A DNA stretch of 64,000 bases, taken from contig NC_030683.2 of assembly GCF_000004195.4 (NCBI RefSeq), positions 72,573,764-72,637,763 on the forward strand, in the 5' to 3' direction. The first letter of the stretch is position 1, and each line of letters opens with the position of its first letter. The notes beneath the pieces were generated by a model, which was given only the letters and a program-made list of their open reading frames with translations, did not search any database and had not been told where the DNA came from. Shown here one piece after another: positions 44,737 through 54,800 of the stretch. Made by a program: the position numbers and the translations under genes. The DNA is from Xenopus tropicalis (Eukaryota; Chordata; Amphibia; Anura; Pipidae).

Positions 44737-44952
44737 ATATTTGCTTTTAAGATTCACAAAGGTTTTCCCGCCATTTGCGATCGTTAGGATACGAGAATTT
44801 TGTGACTATCAGATCGCACCACAATATTTTCGTACAACCACAATACGAAATTTTCATACTTTAAATGCACATCAGAAAAAATCGTGATTAATACAATTTT
44901 TTGTATCTTGCTTTTTAAGGTCTGAAATTTTGTACTTTGATGTATGTGCCCC

Positions 44953-46785
44953 AATGTGTTGTATGTGCATAAACACAATAGGAAACAGTAGTTGGTGGGT
45001 TACGTTGTCTTTAGTACACTCCTATAGCAGCCAATGACACAAATTAGCTATACAATTCAATTCTTTGCCATTATTACAATTTTTATATGCAATCAATGCA
45101 AGAAGATGCTGTTTTGTGTAGCAAATGCCTTGTAACCTGCAGAAGGATTTTTTTCAGAATGTAGTTTTGCTTACACAATAAGGTACAATGGGGGTGCATA
45201 AAGAGATATACTCAACTTCTAATATGAAAAAACCTTCACACAAACATCAATTTTAATGAGCAAGACAAAGGTGAGATGAATTAAAAGAGCAAGTGGCTGC
45301 ACAAATTATGTTAAAAATACACTGCTACTGATTCACTTGTGAATCCAGAATCATCCCAGTCTATAAGACACCCACGTTCAGGCTTTCATTAAGGGTGAGT
45401 GCTGGCAATTCTCCAGCATCACAGCCCCAGTTACTATGACAATGTCAATAACTGTGTGGGCTCCATATAACCCCATAGTGCAGAAATACTATGAAATGAA
45501 AAAAGAGGAAATACTATGTGGAGAGTAGATATAATGATTGGGGGCTCTTCAACACATTTATATTATAAGTGACAGAAAGACGCTTGAATTTCACAGCCTT
45601 ATGTCATTAGACTTCAGCTTAGAGAACCCAGTGCTGCTGAAGGTGGAACAGGAAGATTTCATCTTTGAAAGTCCAGATTTCCATATTATCACAAAAATCC
45701 TTCCTTTGGACAGTTCTTATCGGTAGCAGTGCCATTCCCATCATGCTGATCACCTGAAAGGACACTCTAGTGCATGTTTTAAGATGGCAACTGTTTTATA
45801 AGCAATATATACAACTGAAAGAATGGAAAGGCAGCTTTACTACGCACCTTGGTGGTGCCTTGTATGATATTTGTCTGTTCAGCCAATGGTCGCCTTTATC
45901 ATGTCCAGATCCTTTCTATACTATTTTCCATTCTCTGAGTTCCATCATGGTGAGATAAGTGTCTCACTACCCTACAACCACTCTGTATGCACCTCTGATA
46001 GCCGCACTTATAAACCATGATATCCAGTTACATAGTTATCACTTCTCTTGTTGGATATCTTAGATATCTTGCTGCACAAGTCAATGTTGACCTCACAATG
46101 ATCAAACCAAAGTTGGTCAAAAAGGAACAGTGATCCAAACAACATGTTCCTCTACTTGTCACAAATGCCATGTTAAACTGGTGGTCAGAGAATGCATTTT
46201 GATTTTCTGTAGTCAGCAGATGAGTGTGTTTTGACCATGTGTTCAGCAATCATCCAGATCAGTGCATTGTGGCCACTTGCAGGATAATTGGTGAGATTAA
46301 GCCAGGGCGTAACCAAGTAGTCACAATGTAAACATTAACATTTGTCAGTGAGAGTATCTATAACCAAACATACTAAACTTCTCACAGCAGATAATCCATC
46401 ATAGCTAGAGTAAGAAGGGCTAAAAGTAGCTGAATAGCCCTTCACAATGCAAGTCATAAAGTGAAAGCCTTCTAACATCCCCATGCTATACACATAGTAC
46501 TGCCTTATAAGCAAAAAGAAAAGGCTTTAACCCATACTTACTTAATTATGGACAGAGAGTCAAATTACTCCTTAGTTCTGTGGCCAAATATAGATCCAGA
46601 AGCACTGGTTTAATAACACAGATACGGCCTAATAATTCAGAGCCATATATCCAAACTTGCAGACAGCCTGTTTCTACCTCTTTAGATCTTTAAATCTCTT
46701 CAATGCATCACATTGCAAAGCATGCAGTGAAATATTTATTTAAACCGAAGGTATTCACATGCCTCATGCTGCAAAGAGAACTGCC
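44953..46785. other. No recognised feature
   Basis: About 1.8 kb of AT-rich sequence. Minus-strand 46028-46290 shows a fairly protein-like stretch, with an open frame of 73 codons and residues such as YPASGHNALIWMIAEHMV just upstream in another frame. I cannot assign it to a family. Not annotated as a gene. Confidence 0.3.
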
Positions 46786-46900
46786 TTAAAGGAGAAGGAA
46801 AGGCATCCAGACTATTTAACATAAACAAAAATCTTCAGCACACCACTTACATACATGTTCTCAAAGGGTGCTTAACTTCCACAGCCGCTCCCAAGCCTTT
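46786..46900. mobile_element. TTAA-target MITE left end
   Basis: TTAAAGGAGAAGGAAAGGCA is the standard left end of a T2-type element. The remainder to the right is not clearly recognisable. Confidence 0.5.
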
Positions 46901-47035
46901 TTTCCATGTATCTTTGCAAAGGGGAAGAAGCACTCCGGTGTGTTGGCAATGCCTTTAAATCATTTATTTGCAGAAATGAACAAACAGCACAAGCTTTCGG
47001 GGGTGACCCCTTCTTCAGGTGAACCTGAATTTTTT
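46901..47035 (-). mobile_element. Possible Penelope-like terminal fragment with hammerhead-like core
   Basis: On the minus strand 47030-46988 reads CACCTGAAGA, AGGGGTCACCCCC, GAAAGCTTGTGC. That is a CUGANGA box, a stem of four G-C pairs, then GAAA, in the layout of hammerhead ribozymes. The element around it is not otherwise recognisable. Compare 9561-9600 and 52640-52690. Confidence 0.35.
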
Positions 47036-48187
47036 CTTAGCTAAAGCCTATAATATATTGATTTTCTCAGTATATTTTTAACTTTTTTTTTTTATTGGGG
47101 TTTTTATATATTTTTACAACTAAAAAAATAGCCTGTCCTAGAGTTACACAGGCTTGATTATGAGGAAACATCATAAGTCACATAAAAATGTCGCTGGGCC
47201 ACAAAGGACCCATAGTGATAAACATGATAGATACAAAACTATATCTACAAAAGAATAAACTGTGTGGACAAGAGCTCCCTTGTGTCTCCTGACTGTTGAT
47301 ACAGACTACATTTGGCATGAGTGATGCATTTGGTCCCCAGCCCCTCCCCTGGGCTTAATTCACCTTTATACCTGCTGGGTCAAAGGTGTTTCGAGAATGA
47401 TCTCCCCTCTCTCTATTCTGGGGCCCATGGATTAATAAAATCCATTCACTTGCATGTCATCCTGACTCCCCCACGTTTTGTTAAACAAGTCCATAGTGTT
47501 ATTCCTGAGTGCAGTCAGGTATTCCATTCTCCTGGTGTGGTGGACTCTCCCCAGAAAGTCTGTTTCTGTGTGTGTACATTCTTCCATTTTCCTGTGATGG
47601 CACATCTGGCAGCTGTGAGGAGGGCACTGGCTAGTTTTTGGGTTGAGTTATTAAGTTTCAGAATTATTTTCCTAAGAACCAGTATCGCTGGATCTGATTG
47701 GGGTTCAACTAACAATACTATGCTCAGCCATTGTGTCACTGTGTCCCAATTTGCCTGAAGGTTTGGGCAGGACCAGAATATGTGCAACACCTCCAGCAAT
47801 TTGTGAAGGTAGTCTGAGGAAACCAATTATATAAAGGGATAGCAAAGGTACCAGCCCATAATTATTTTGTATATGTTTTCTTTTATGGTTACACACATAG
47901 GGTTTTAACAGCATTCTGCCAGCTGTCACACCAAGTGGTTTATTGGTTAATTCTATAGGTTAATCCAACACTTTTGTTTATATATGTGTGTGAAAAAGGT
48001 CTCTATCTTTCAGAAGGGTATAGCATTGGAAGGTGAGTTTTCTTTGGGTAAAGCCATTCTTACAAACAAAATGGGCTGCCCATGTTATATGATGTATCTT
48101 GGATTGTGTTAAGGAGGGGCAGAAAGGGGAGGAGAGGAAGAACGTGTGTGGAACTGGTATGAGTGAGAAAAGAAGGTAAACTCTTTA

Positions 48188-48193
48188 CTGTTG
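48188..48193. repeat. 6-bp target-site duplication, left (CTGTTG)
   Basis: Identical to 48672-48677. Confidence 0.7.
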
Positions 48194-48671
48194 CATACCT
48201 CCCAACATTTGAAGAATGTAAAGAGGGACAAAAAGAAATGCCACACGCAGAGCAGTGAAAATTATTTGACCACACCCATTTTTTTCATCCACACCCCCTA
48301 AATACCCTCTCATTTTACCAAATTTGCCACGTTATTTAAAGTTTGAACACATTTCTGGGGGTTTTGGGTCTTGTTTCATGTTTTATTACTGTTTTGCTAA
48401 AAAAGGTGAAATTGCCCTTTAAGCTGCAAGTCTCAGTTCCCCCAAGAGACCTATTTAGCTTATTAGTTACAATTGTATCTCAGTGCAGGTGTTGCTTGTT
48501 AAGGTTTTTGGGCTCTCTGCCAAAAGCTACTTATTTAGTTAAGTTTGAGAAACTTTGCATCTTTTTTAGCATTCAGTGCAGGAGATCAAAGGGAAATGAG
48601 GTACTTTTCAATAAGAATCCGGGACTGCGGACTGACCTTTTAAAACGGGGACTGTCCAGTTGGGAGGTATG
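48194..48671. mobile_element. CATACCTCCCAAC-ended MITE (478 bp), 6-bp duplication
   Basis: Begins CATACCTCCCAACATTTGAA and ends CAGTTGGGAGGTATG, flanked by CTGTTG on both sides. Sub-terminal AAAGAGGGACAAAAAG and AAACGGGGACTGTCC are typical phrases. It lies within the L1 pseudogene. A larger relative is at 51047-51942. The superfamily is not clear to me. Confidence 0.8.
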
Positions 48672-49200
48672 CTGTTGGGGTGCTGAACCTGCCAGACATC
48701 CTGTAGGTAGTTGGCCCCCATTAGTGTGCAGAATTGTTGGGAGGTTTGATCTCAGACTTTTTGTGTATGTTGCTGTATGGGACCTAACCTATACTGTGAC
48801 TTTTCAATGTCAGTTTTTGCTAGTATCCTTCTAAGAGTGTGTAAGGGTCTATTGTTTGGTTGGTAGACATTTATGAGAGTTATAGGGGTGTTACACAGAG
48901 TTACAGATACAACAATAAAATGGCCCTTAGTGTCCGCAACTGTGTGCTGTATTGACAATTGGATGTTTTTATATATTTCTGCTCTTTTCTTGGGACCAGA
49001 GGCCCTAATTATTGCTGGAATTCCCTTGACTGCATCAATCTCTTGCTGTCTCTATTGCCGGATCTGCTGTGTGGCTGGGTGAGTTTGAAGTGCTAGATGT
49101 GTCATTGGCGCTATCTTGCATTTCAGCGTCATCGTGGTGCAGGGTTTTGTGGGTAAGGAACAGTGATAGCATTGGATCCTTAACTCGCTTCTGCCCAACC

Positions 49201-50035
49201 TCGTGGATTCTCTGTTAGCCTTAGGTTCCAACTGGTGAGGTTATGAACTCTGTTGTTAGTTGTTGGTAGGTTTTAGCTGGTGCTATGCATTGAGCTAGCC
49301 TAATGTGCAGCCATTTCCTGCCTCGGCGTGTTCTGCCCTCAAAATCTCAGTATTTTTGCACTTGAAATAAAACTTTCATAACACTCATATTTTCACAATG
49401 AAAAAAAAGCAAAGAGGAAAAGAAAATCTATAAATGAACTGGTTTTGACATCTCAGCATGTGACAAATCATAAGATTCTTTAACTGGAATTCATCTACTC
49501 CTTGTATATAATAGTCTTATACATATTTTTCAGGGGAAATGTACCCTGTTTATATGTAGAATAGTTAGTATTTAATTTATTTGGCATAACATTTAAAGAA
49601 GAGTACGAAAACATAGTATATTGCTTAAAATATTCTTCTTCTTTTTTCACCATTTTCTTTGAACCCAAATGGGAGCTGGTTGGCTGTGATTTTGGGTTTG
49701 CACCCTCTGCAAGCTTTCATTTCTTTCATTGTTTGGGAGAATTTCACCTTTAAAAGTTTTTTTTTATTTTTTCCATACTGTTTTCTGCTGCCACCAAGTG
49801 GCCAGCATCTCTCCTATGAATACCTGCTTGAAAGGCCTACCTGTTCTGAAATCTCCTCACTAGAAAACAATAAAAACTGAAAGTGTTGTTTTTTTTAGCA
49901 ACTGCAATGCATGTTCATTCAGCTGTGAATATGTTTGTACAGGTATCCTGCACACAGCTTATTTGTACACAAAGGTCTCTGATGCAATTATTTTACGTCT
50001 AACCAGCTGGAACACACAGGCTTCAAGCAGTAGGC
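49201..50035. other. No recognised feature
   Basis: AT-rich; nothing recognised beyond possible remnants of the L1 upstream part. Confidence 0.3.
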
Positions 50036-50233
50036 CTTAGGCTAGTGCCATATGAGGCTGATAACTGCAGGCCGAGAGTCAGCCCCTATGCTTGTATCAG
50101 CCTTCTCATGTGCCCGAACCCTGAGCTACTGCATTGGCCCAGGCGCAGGCTGGTTGATGCCAGCAGAGGGGCTGATTCTTGGCCTGAATTTGTCTGCAGG
50201 ACGAGAATCAGCGCCAGGTGACATTGGCCTAAG
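50036..50233. mobile_element. CTTAGGC-ended palindromic MITE (198 bp)
   Basis: CTTAGGCTAGTGCCATATGA on the left mirrors GGTGACATTGGCCTAAG on the right. Paired phrases inside include CAGGCCGAGAGTCAGCCCCT against GGGGCTGATTCTTGGCCTG. Confidence 0.7.
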
Positions 50234-50372
50234 TTTGTATTAATTGTCATTTTAGGAAAGGTTATTTTGCCTTACACTAAACACACACATTAGAAAAAAT
50301 TAGCAAAATTAGTAATTAAAAAATATATATTTTTTTCTAAATGTCTTCTTTTAGTAGAACAAATAAATGGAT
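50234..50372. other. No recognised feature
   Basis: AT-rich spacer. Confidence 0.3.
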
Positions 50373-50777
50373 AAAAAGAAACAAAAAAGAACATTACAAT
50401 TGTACCCCTATGAGACGTCTACCACTTACCATATATGTGCCAGCCAGCTCCAGCCTCAGGCTTCCTTTTTCTTTTAGCTTTCTCTTTTTTCTTTCTTTTC
50501 TTCATCTCTCTCTGTCTGTCCCACACATGGCTTCCCTTCTTTTTCCTCCATAGGTAGTCCATGGCTCTTCCAACCACTTCCTTGTGCTATACAAGATTCT
50601 TGCTCTCAGTTTCCCTTCTTCTCTTTCTACCTTCTTTTTTTTGTACTACTATAATTTGATCTATATTTGCAATTATCCTAGTATGCAAGAATTATTATAA
50701 ATGTAATTGTAACGATTATTATGCAACTTCAATAAAGTCTTGTTGAAATACAAAAAAAAAAAGAAACAAAAAAGAGC
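50373..50777 (+). mobile_element. 5'-truncated LINE or retroposed fragment with target duplication
   Basis: The insert (about 50393-50757) ends CAATAAAGTCTTGTTGAAAT followed by an A-run, the usual 3' end of L1-type elements of this genome. It is flanked by GAAACAAAAAAGAAC (50378-50392) and GAAACAAAAAAGAGC (50763-50777), 14 of 15 identical plus adjoining A residues. That is the expected mark of target-primed insertion. The body is pyrimidine-rich (TTTCTCTTTTTTCTTTCTTT) and carries no recognisable coding. Confidence 0.65.
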
Positions 50778-51040
50778 AAACTATGAGTAAAAGTTTTGTC
50801 ATGAGGTCTGCTCCCTAAAACAGGTGAGGTTTAAATACACAAACTGTACCGGTGGTTGATGTGCTGCAGGCGGTATTTTAATTTTTCAAGTGTGCTATTA
50901 CTTGCGAAAGGTAACCCCTTTTAGAATTTCTGCTAGTGTCCTTTTTAGAACACCAGGGGAAATCTTTATAGCTTTATCAGGATTCCTTTTACTGAGCAAA
51001 ACAAATATTAATATTTTAATATTTTAATGTCCAAAAAATA
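50778..51040. other. No recognised feature
   Basis: AT-rich; nothing recognised. Confidence 0.3.
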
Positions 51041-51046
51041 CAATAT
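51041..51046. repeat. 6-bp target-site duplication, left (CAATAT)
   Basis: Identical to 51943-51948. Confidence 0.7.
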
Positions 51047-51942
51047 CATACGCCCCAACTGTCCCGCTTTGCGCGGTTGCGCCCCGTGCGTACTGACGTC
51101 ACACATACACACGGGGCGCAACCTTATAAAAGGGCCTGGCACCGCCGCACATGGAGCCGCATAAGGAGAGGAAGCGCAGAAGAAGTAGGAGCATGTATTG
51201 GGGGGTGGCTCTGTGTATTGGGGGTCTTTGTGTATGAAGGGTACTGTGTATGGGGGGCTCTGTGTATGGGGGTACTATGTATGGGGGGTACTGTGTATTG
51301 GGGGGCACTGTGTATGGGGGGCACAGTGTATTGGTACTGTGTATGAAGGGCACTGTGTATTGGGGGCATTGTGTATTGGGGGGCACTGTATGAAGGGTAC
51401 TGTGTATTGGGGGGCCCTGTGTATTGGGGGCACTGTGTATTGGGGGTGCACTGTGTATTGGGGTGCATTGTATGAAGGGTACTGTGTATTGGGGGGCACT
51501 GTGTATGAAGGGCACTGTGTATGAACGGTACTGTGTATTGGGGGGCACTGTGTATGAAGGGCACTGTGTATTGGGGTACTGTGTATTGGGGGGCACTATG
51601 TATGGGGGGTACTGTCTATTGGGCCATTGGGGGCACTGTGTATGGGGGGCAAATCTGGTACATAGTTATAGCTCACTTATAACTGACTGTCTTCTCTCTA
51701 TATTTGTATTTTATATGTAGGAGTTGCTATATTGTTTTCCTTAGGTAGTACAGTATGAGTGTATAGCACATTTGCGTCTGATCTAATCATTTCAACTATA
51801 TAAAAGGACTATTTTTAGAAAAAAATGGGGTGTGTTAATTGGAGCGTGGCCACAAAGGTGGGCGTGGACAAAAAAAATTGCTGCACTGCGCGGGTCAAAT
51901 CTTTTTGTCCCTCTTTTCATTTTTCAAATGTTGGGAAGTATG
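51047..51942. mobile_element. CATACGCCCCAAC-ended element (896 bp) carrying a minisatellite
   Basis: Begins CATACGCCCCAACTGTCCCG and ends AAATGTTGGGAAGTATG, flanked by perfect 6-bp CAATAT copies. Sub-terminal GGTGGGCGTGGACAAAAAAA and TTTTTGTCCCTCTTTTC match the phrasing of the 478-bp relative at 48194-48671. The left third has a CpG-rich block (GGTTGCGCCCCGTGCGTACT), the middle is a G-rich tandem array (51190-51650), and the rest is AT-rich. No transposase. Confidence 0.8.
51190..51650. repeat. G-rich minisatellite, about 20-bp unit
   Basis: Around twenty imperfect copies of a unit like GGCACTGTGTATTGGGGG, alternating with GTATGAAGGGTACT and GTATGGGGGG variants. All G-runs are on the plus strand, so the strand could form quadruplexes. 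The array produces 74-165 codon open frames on both strands that are repeat translations, not genes. Confidence 0.9.
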
Positions 51943-51948
51943 CAATAT

Positions 51949-52639
51949 TGGCACACAAATACATATGTATACAATTTCATATTATACTGTGCTGTGTATC
52001 TGTTTGCCTCACCTTCAAAACTAATGTTTTTATATTTATCGTGGGCCAAAAACTGCCTTTATGAAAGCTTATTATGCTTGGTTTGGAGATACTGTACATT
52101 TCCATCCACCTAAATATACCTGTCTCACTGCAATCCCCTTAGGGGAGAAAAAGGGCAACCCTTTGTGTCTTTCTACAGCAATGCATAGGTGCTAGTTTAA
52201 TTCACTTATGGATCACTAAGAAAGACAAGTAGGATGGACATGCAGCACTACTATATAATGACCCACAGACTGGCTCATTGTTCTGAAGAATTGCTAACTC
52301 TGGGGTAATATCATACCTGTTGACACCTGGAGCTGCCTCAGTTAAATAACTGTGCCTTTAATAACCTGTTTCAATCACCATCACGGCTTCAAGCGCAGAG
52401 AAATGTATTGATCTCAGTGGGGCTTGAAAATTCTAGACAGACTGGGTACATATATTTTTGCAAATCAATCAATTACTCAATGCACATCTACTAACCACAA
52501 AAAGGCAGCAAATGGTATGTTTAACATATAATGCTCTTTATATGGAAAATATTTGCAAAACAGTAAATACAATTACAATGCATAATATACATACCACCAG
52601 TTGGACAAAATGCAATATACAGAAAAAGCAGACATTTGT
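51949..52639. other. No recognised feature
   Basis: AT-rich; nothing recognised. Confidence 0.3.
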
Positions 52640-52695
52640 GGATTGAGAAAACCCCAACGTTTCGGAATACAGTCCTTTGTCGAGGGGATTCTCAT
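52640..52695 (-). mobile_element. Penelope-like hammerhead-like core, degraded
   Basis: Minus strand: CCCCTCGACAAAGGAC, then TGTATTCC, GAAACGTTGGGG. The outer CCCC/GGGG and the GGA/TCC stem flank the GAAA. The first box reads CTCGACA instead of CTGANGA, so it is degraded. This resembles the CGTTTCGG...CGTCAGG motif that is common at ends of some retroelements. Confidence 0.35.
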
Positions 52696-53018
52696 ATATA
52701 AACATGTATTTTTGCAGTCAATAAAGACACCCAGAAGTTATTAATAGAGGTTGGGGAGAATAAAGAAGGGGTGACTGTACTAGATGTGATTACCACAGGT
52801 ATATAGAAGCACAATAGCTTGTTAATGTTAAAACCTAAAATGTGTTATTAAGGGTTTAAATAATAATAAAAGTTAGGCCCTCTGAGTACTCTTAGTTGCC
52901 TACCTTTTACGCCAGGCAATTAAGTCTCTTTTGGGGAAAATACACCAGCCAGGGTGGTTTTCAGCAGGTTATGTTGCAATATTCCTCTACTTACCCGATT
53001 TAGATTCATTTAGAAACT
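52696..53018. other. No recognised feature
   Basis: AT-rich; nothing recognised. Confidence 0.3.
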
Positions 53019-53389
53019 GGGAGGCCCATTTATCAACATTCTGATGTTGGTTTAAAAGTTTTTTAAACCATGCAAAAACGAATTTCCACTAAAGCCACAC
53101 ATGTCTAGTCATTTATTAAAAGATCAAACCATGAAAATGAATAAATTACAATGTGGAATGAAAACCTTGAATTTTTCATTTTTGTAAGAATTTTTGTGTG
53201 CTTACAAACAAAAATACTTGAAAACCTCTAAAACCAAAATTGTTAAAATTTGCCCAGGACTACTCCCATTGACTTCTACATGGCTTTTAGATTGTAAATA
53301 AATCATGAATTTTTCAAGTTTTCATGTAATAATCCACGATTTTAGCACTAAAATCAAATATTCGTGAATATGAATGTTAGAAAATGGGC
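53019..53389. mobile_element. GAGGCCCATTTATCAACATTC MITE
   Basis: GGGAGGCCCATTTATCAACA at the left and GAATATGAATGTTAGAAAATGGGCT at the right are eroded inverted ends. AAAACCTCTAAAACCAAAAT and CCCATTGACTTCTACATGGC are phrases I know from this family. Related to 24857-25292. Confidence 0.6.
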
Positions 53390-54237
53390 TTCTTAAATTT
53401 GGCAGTACAGAACTGGTACAAGTTTTTTATTTTCTTGCAAGGCCCAAATGTTGAAATTACCCAGTTACCCTGAGTCAACTGACTCTTCACAGAAGAAGTG
53501 TTACCCTGGGACTAAGAGTTTAGCAATTAGTAACTGAGGGATGCTTACAATTACATTACTTACATTACTTACATTGTTGATTATTTTAGAATCTTTTAGT
53601 TGGAAGTATTTTTTTAACTACTTTTTTCAAAACTGCAAAAGAAAGGAATGAAACAAAATTCACCATGTCTCAAAACTCTTCCTTACCTAAGCAGCAGCCT
53701 TTGTGCAGCTAATTATAAGGAGCTTCTCAGTAGAATGGTAGTTAGTTTCATCAGCTTCTTTAGATTGTCAGGATCAGAAAGTGATAGTGTATACTGTATA
53801 GTGATAGAGTATGGCTTAATATTCTATAAAAAATTAGAGTATGATTGGCAAAAGCCCTATTCCTTTAGCTAATGTTAAAAAGGGGTGTATACTGTTCCTT
53901 TATTTTTTTCTCTTGTATTAATTCTTAATTAATCTGATCTTGCATTTAGTTTATCAGGTATTCAAAACTCACTCTGTTGGTGCCATTTTTTTCTATAACA
54001 GAGCAAATTAGTATATTTATTAGCCTATTGCAGTGGACAAGACTCAAACAGATTCACTGCATGTGGAAACCATGCATGAAAGCATCCATGCCACCTCCCA
54101 CAGACTTTACTGGAAACCGCCTGCTGGTTTTTGGTCTCAAAATGTATGAGTTTTTTTTGGGGGGGGTGTAAAATATGTCTGCAACAGCAGTAGCAGACAA
54201 GTCCTATTATAATTCCATTACAGGTGATATGGCAGTT
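53390..54237. other. No recognised feature
   Basis: AT-rich; no gene recognised. Confidence 0.3.
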
Positions 54238-54690
54238 TTAAAGGAGAAGGAAAGTCATTTTGGCATTTTACTGCCAATAGATTCGCCACATTAGTGCAAG
54301 CTATAATGCTATATTTATTCTGCAGAAAGCATTACCATACCTGAGTAAAGAGCCCTAGAAGCTTTCTCTGTTTGTTTGAACAGCAACTGCCATTTAGCTT
54401 GGTCTTCATAGCTTCCTGCTTGCAGTCTAGCAGTTATAGCTCAGATGACACATTCCTAAAGGTGGGGGGCGTGAGTTTTATGAATTCTTATGGGTGGGGG
54501 GAGCAGGAGAGGGGAGAGAACTGCGCAGACTCTGGGAATGAAGGATTTTTCTGAGAGAGGAAGTCAAATACCTTAAGAACATGTTTACAAAAAAGACAAG
54601 AAATCCTGTGTTTCTTTTGATAGAGAACTCAATAGCTGGACAGTGGCTTCGGTGTGTCAGACAGGAGAGCACATTGCATCAACAGGCTTT
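54238..54690. mobile_element. TTAA-target MITE, right end missing
   Basis: TTAAAGGAGAAGGAAAGTCA followed by TTGGCATTTTACTGCCAATA, ATACCTGAGTAAAGAGCCCT and GGTGTTTCTTTTGATAG-like text are in the order of a common Xenopus element. The inverted right end (CCTTTCCTTCTCCTTTAA) is absent. Confidence 0.7.
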
Positions 54691-54800
54691 TAAAGGAGAA
54701 GTAAAGTCTAAATCACTTTACCAAATGTTACCACCCTGTGACTCTTATCACTAAGCACCAGCCCTGGGTACCCCCCAGCGATTTTAAATTTCATTCACTT
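54691..54800. mobile_element. Fragment of the fold-back TTAA-target family (as 8411-8805)
   Basis: TTAAAGGAGAAGTAAAGTCT, AATCACTTTACCAAATGTTA and AGCACCAGCCCTGGGTACCC echo the left arm of 8411-8805. Direct, not inverted, relative to the element just before it. Confidence 0.5.

Larger units (their letters stand above)
41704..44952. mobile_element. GGGGCACATTTA-type MITE split by a CR1 insertion
   Basis: The left half (41704-41972) starts GAGGCACATTCATCAAAGTA and contains GAAAGTTTCGGATTCATTCA and GGGCCAGGTTGGAGCCGCAG, as in 23622-24087. The right half (about 44740-44952) resumes after the CR1 and ends ACTTTGATGTATGTGCCCC. The MITE therefore existed before the CR1 arrived. Confidence 0.75.
47100..49200 (-). 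pseudogene. L1/Tx1-type LINE, internally deleted, with a MITE inside
   Basis: Minus strand. Around 48960-48680 are endonuclease residues: DTKGHFIVVSVTL, ITLINVYQPNN, LGPIQQHTQKVS and LMGANYLQDVWQVQHPN. After the MITE at 48194-48671, endonuclease-like text continues (FLTHTSSTHV, LLNTIQDTSYNMGSPF, 48180-48060). At about 47900-47515 comes the far C-terminus: ENIYKIIMGWYLCYPF, LLEVLHIFWSCPNLQANWD and LLTAARCAITGKWKN. The whole reverse transcriptase core between these is missing in only ~150 bp of sequence, so there was a large internal deletion. Upstream (49000-49200) may include ORF1 or linker text. Frameshifted and dead. Confidence 0.6.

Noticed and set aside
45538..45726. 62-codon frame considered as an exon
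   Set aside because: No convincing splice sites or recognisable protein text.
46028..46249. 73-codon minus-strand frame considered as a gene
   Set aside because: Looks mildly protein-like but neither family nor exon structure could be supported; kept only as a low-interest finding.
47321..47758. 145-codon plus-strand open frame
   Set aside because: It is the antisense shadow of the L1 C-terminal remains on the minus strand.
51077..51596. Open frames up to 165 codons with repeated YTVPP or GGTVYW words
   Set aside because: Direct translations of the G-rich tandem array in several frames; not a protein.
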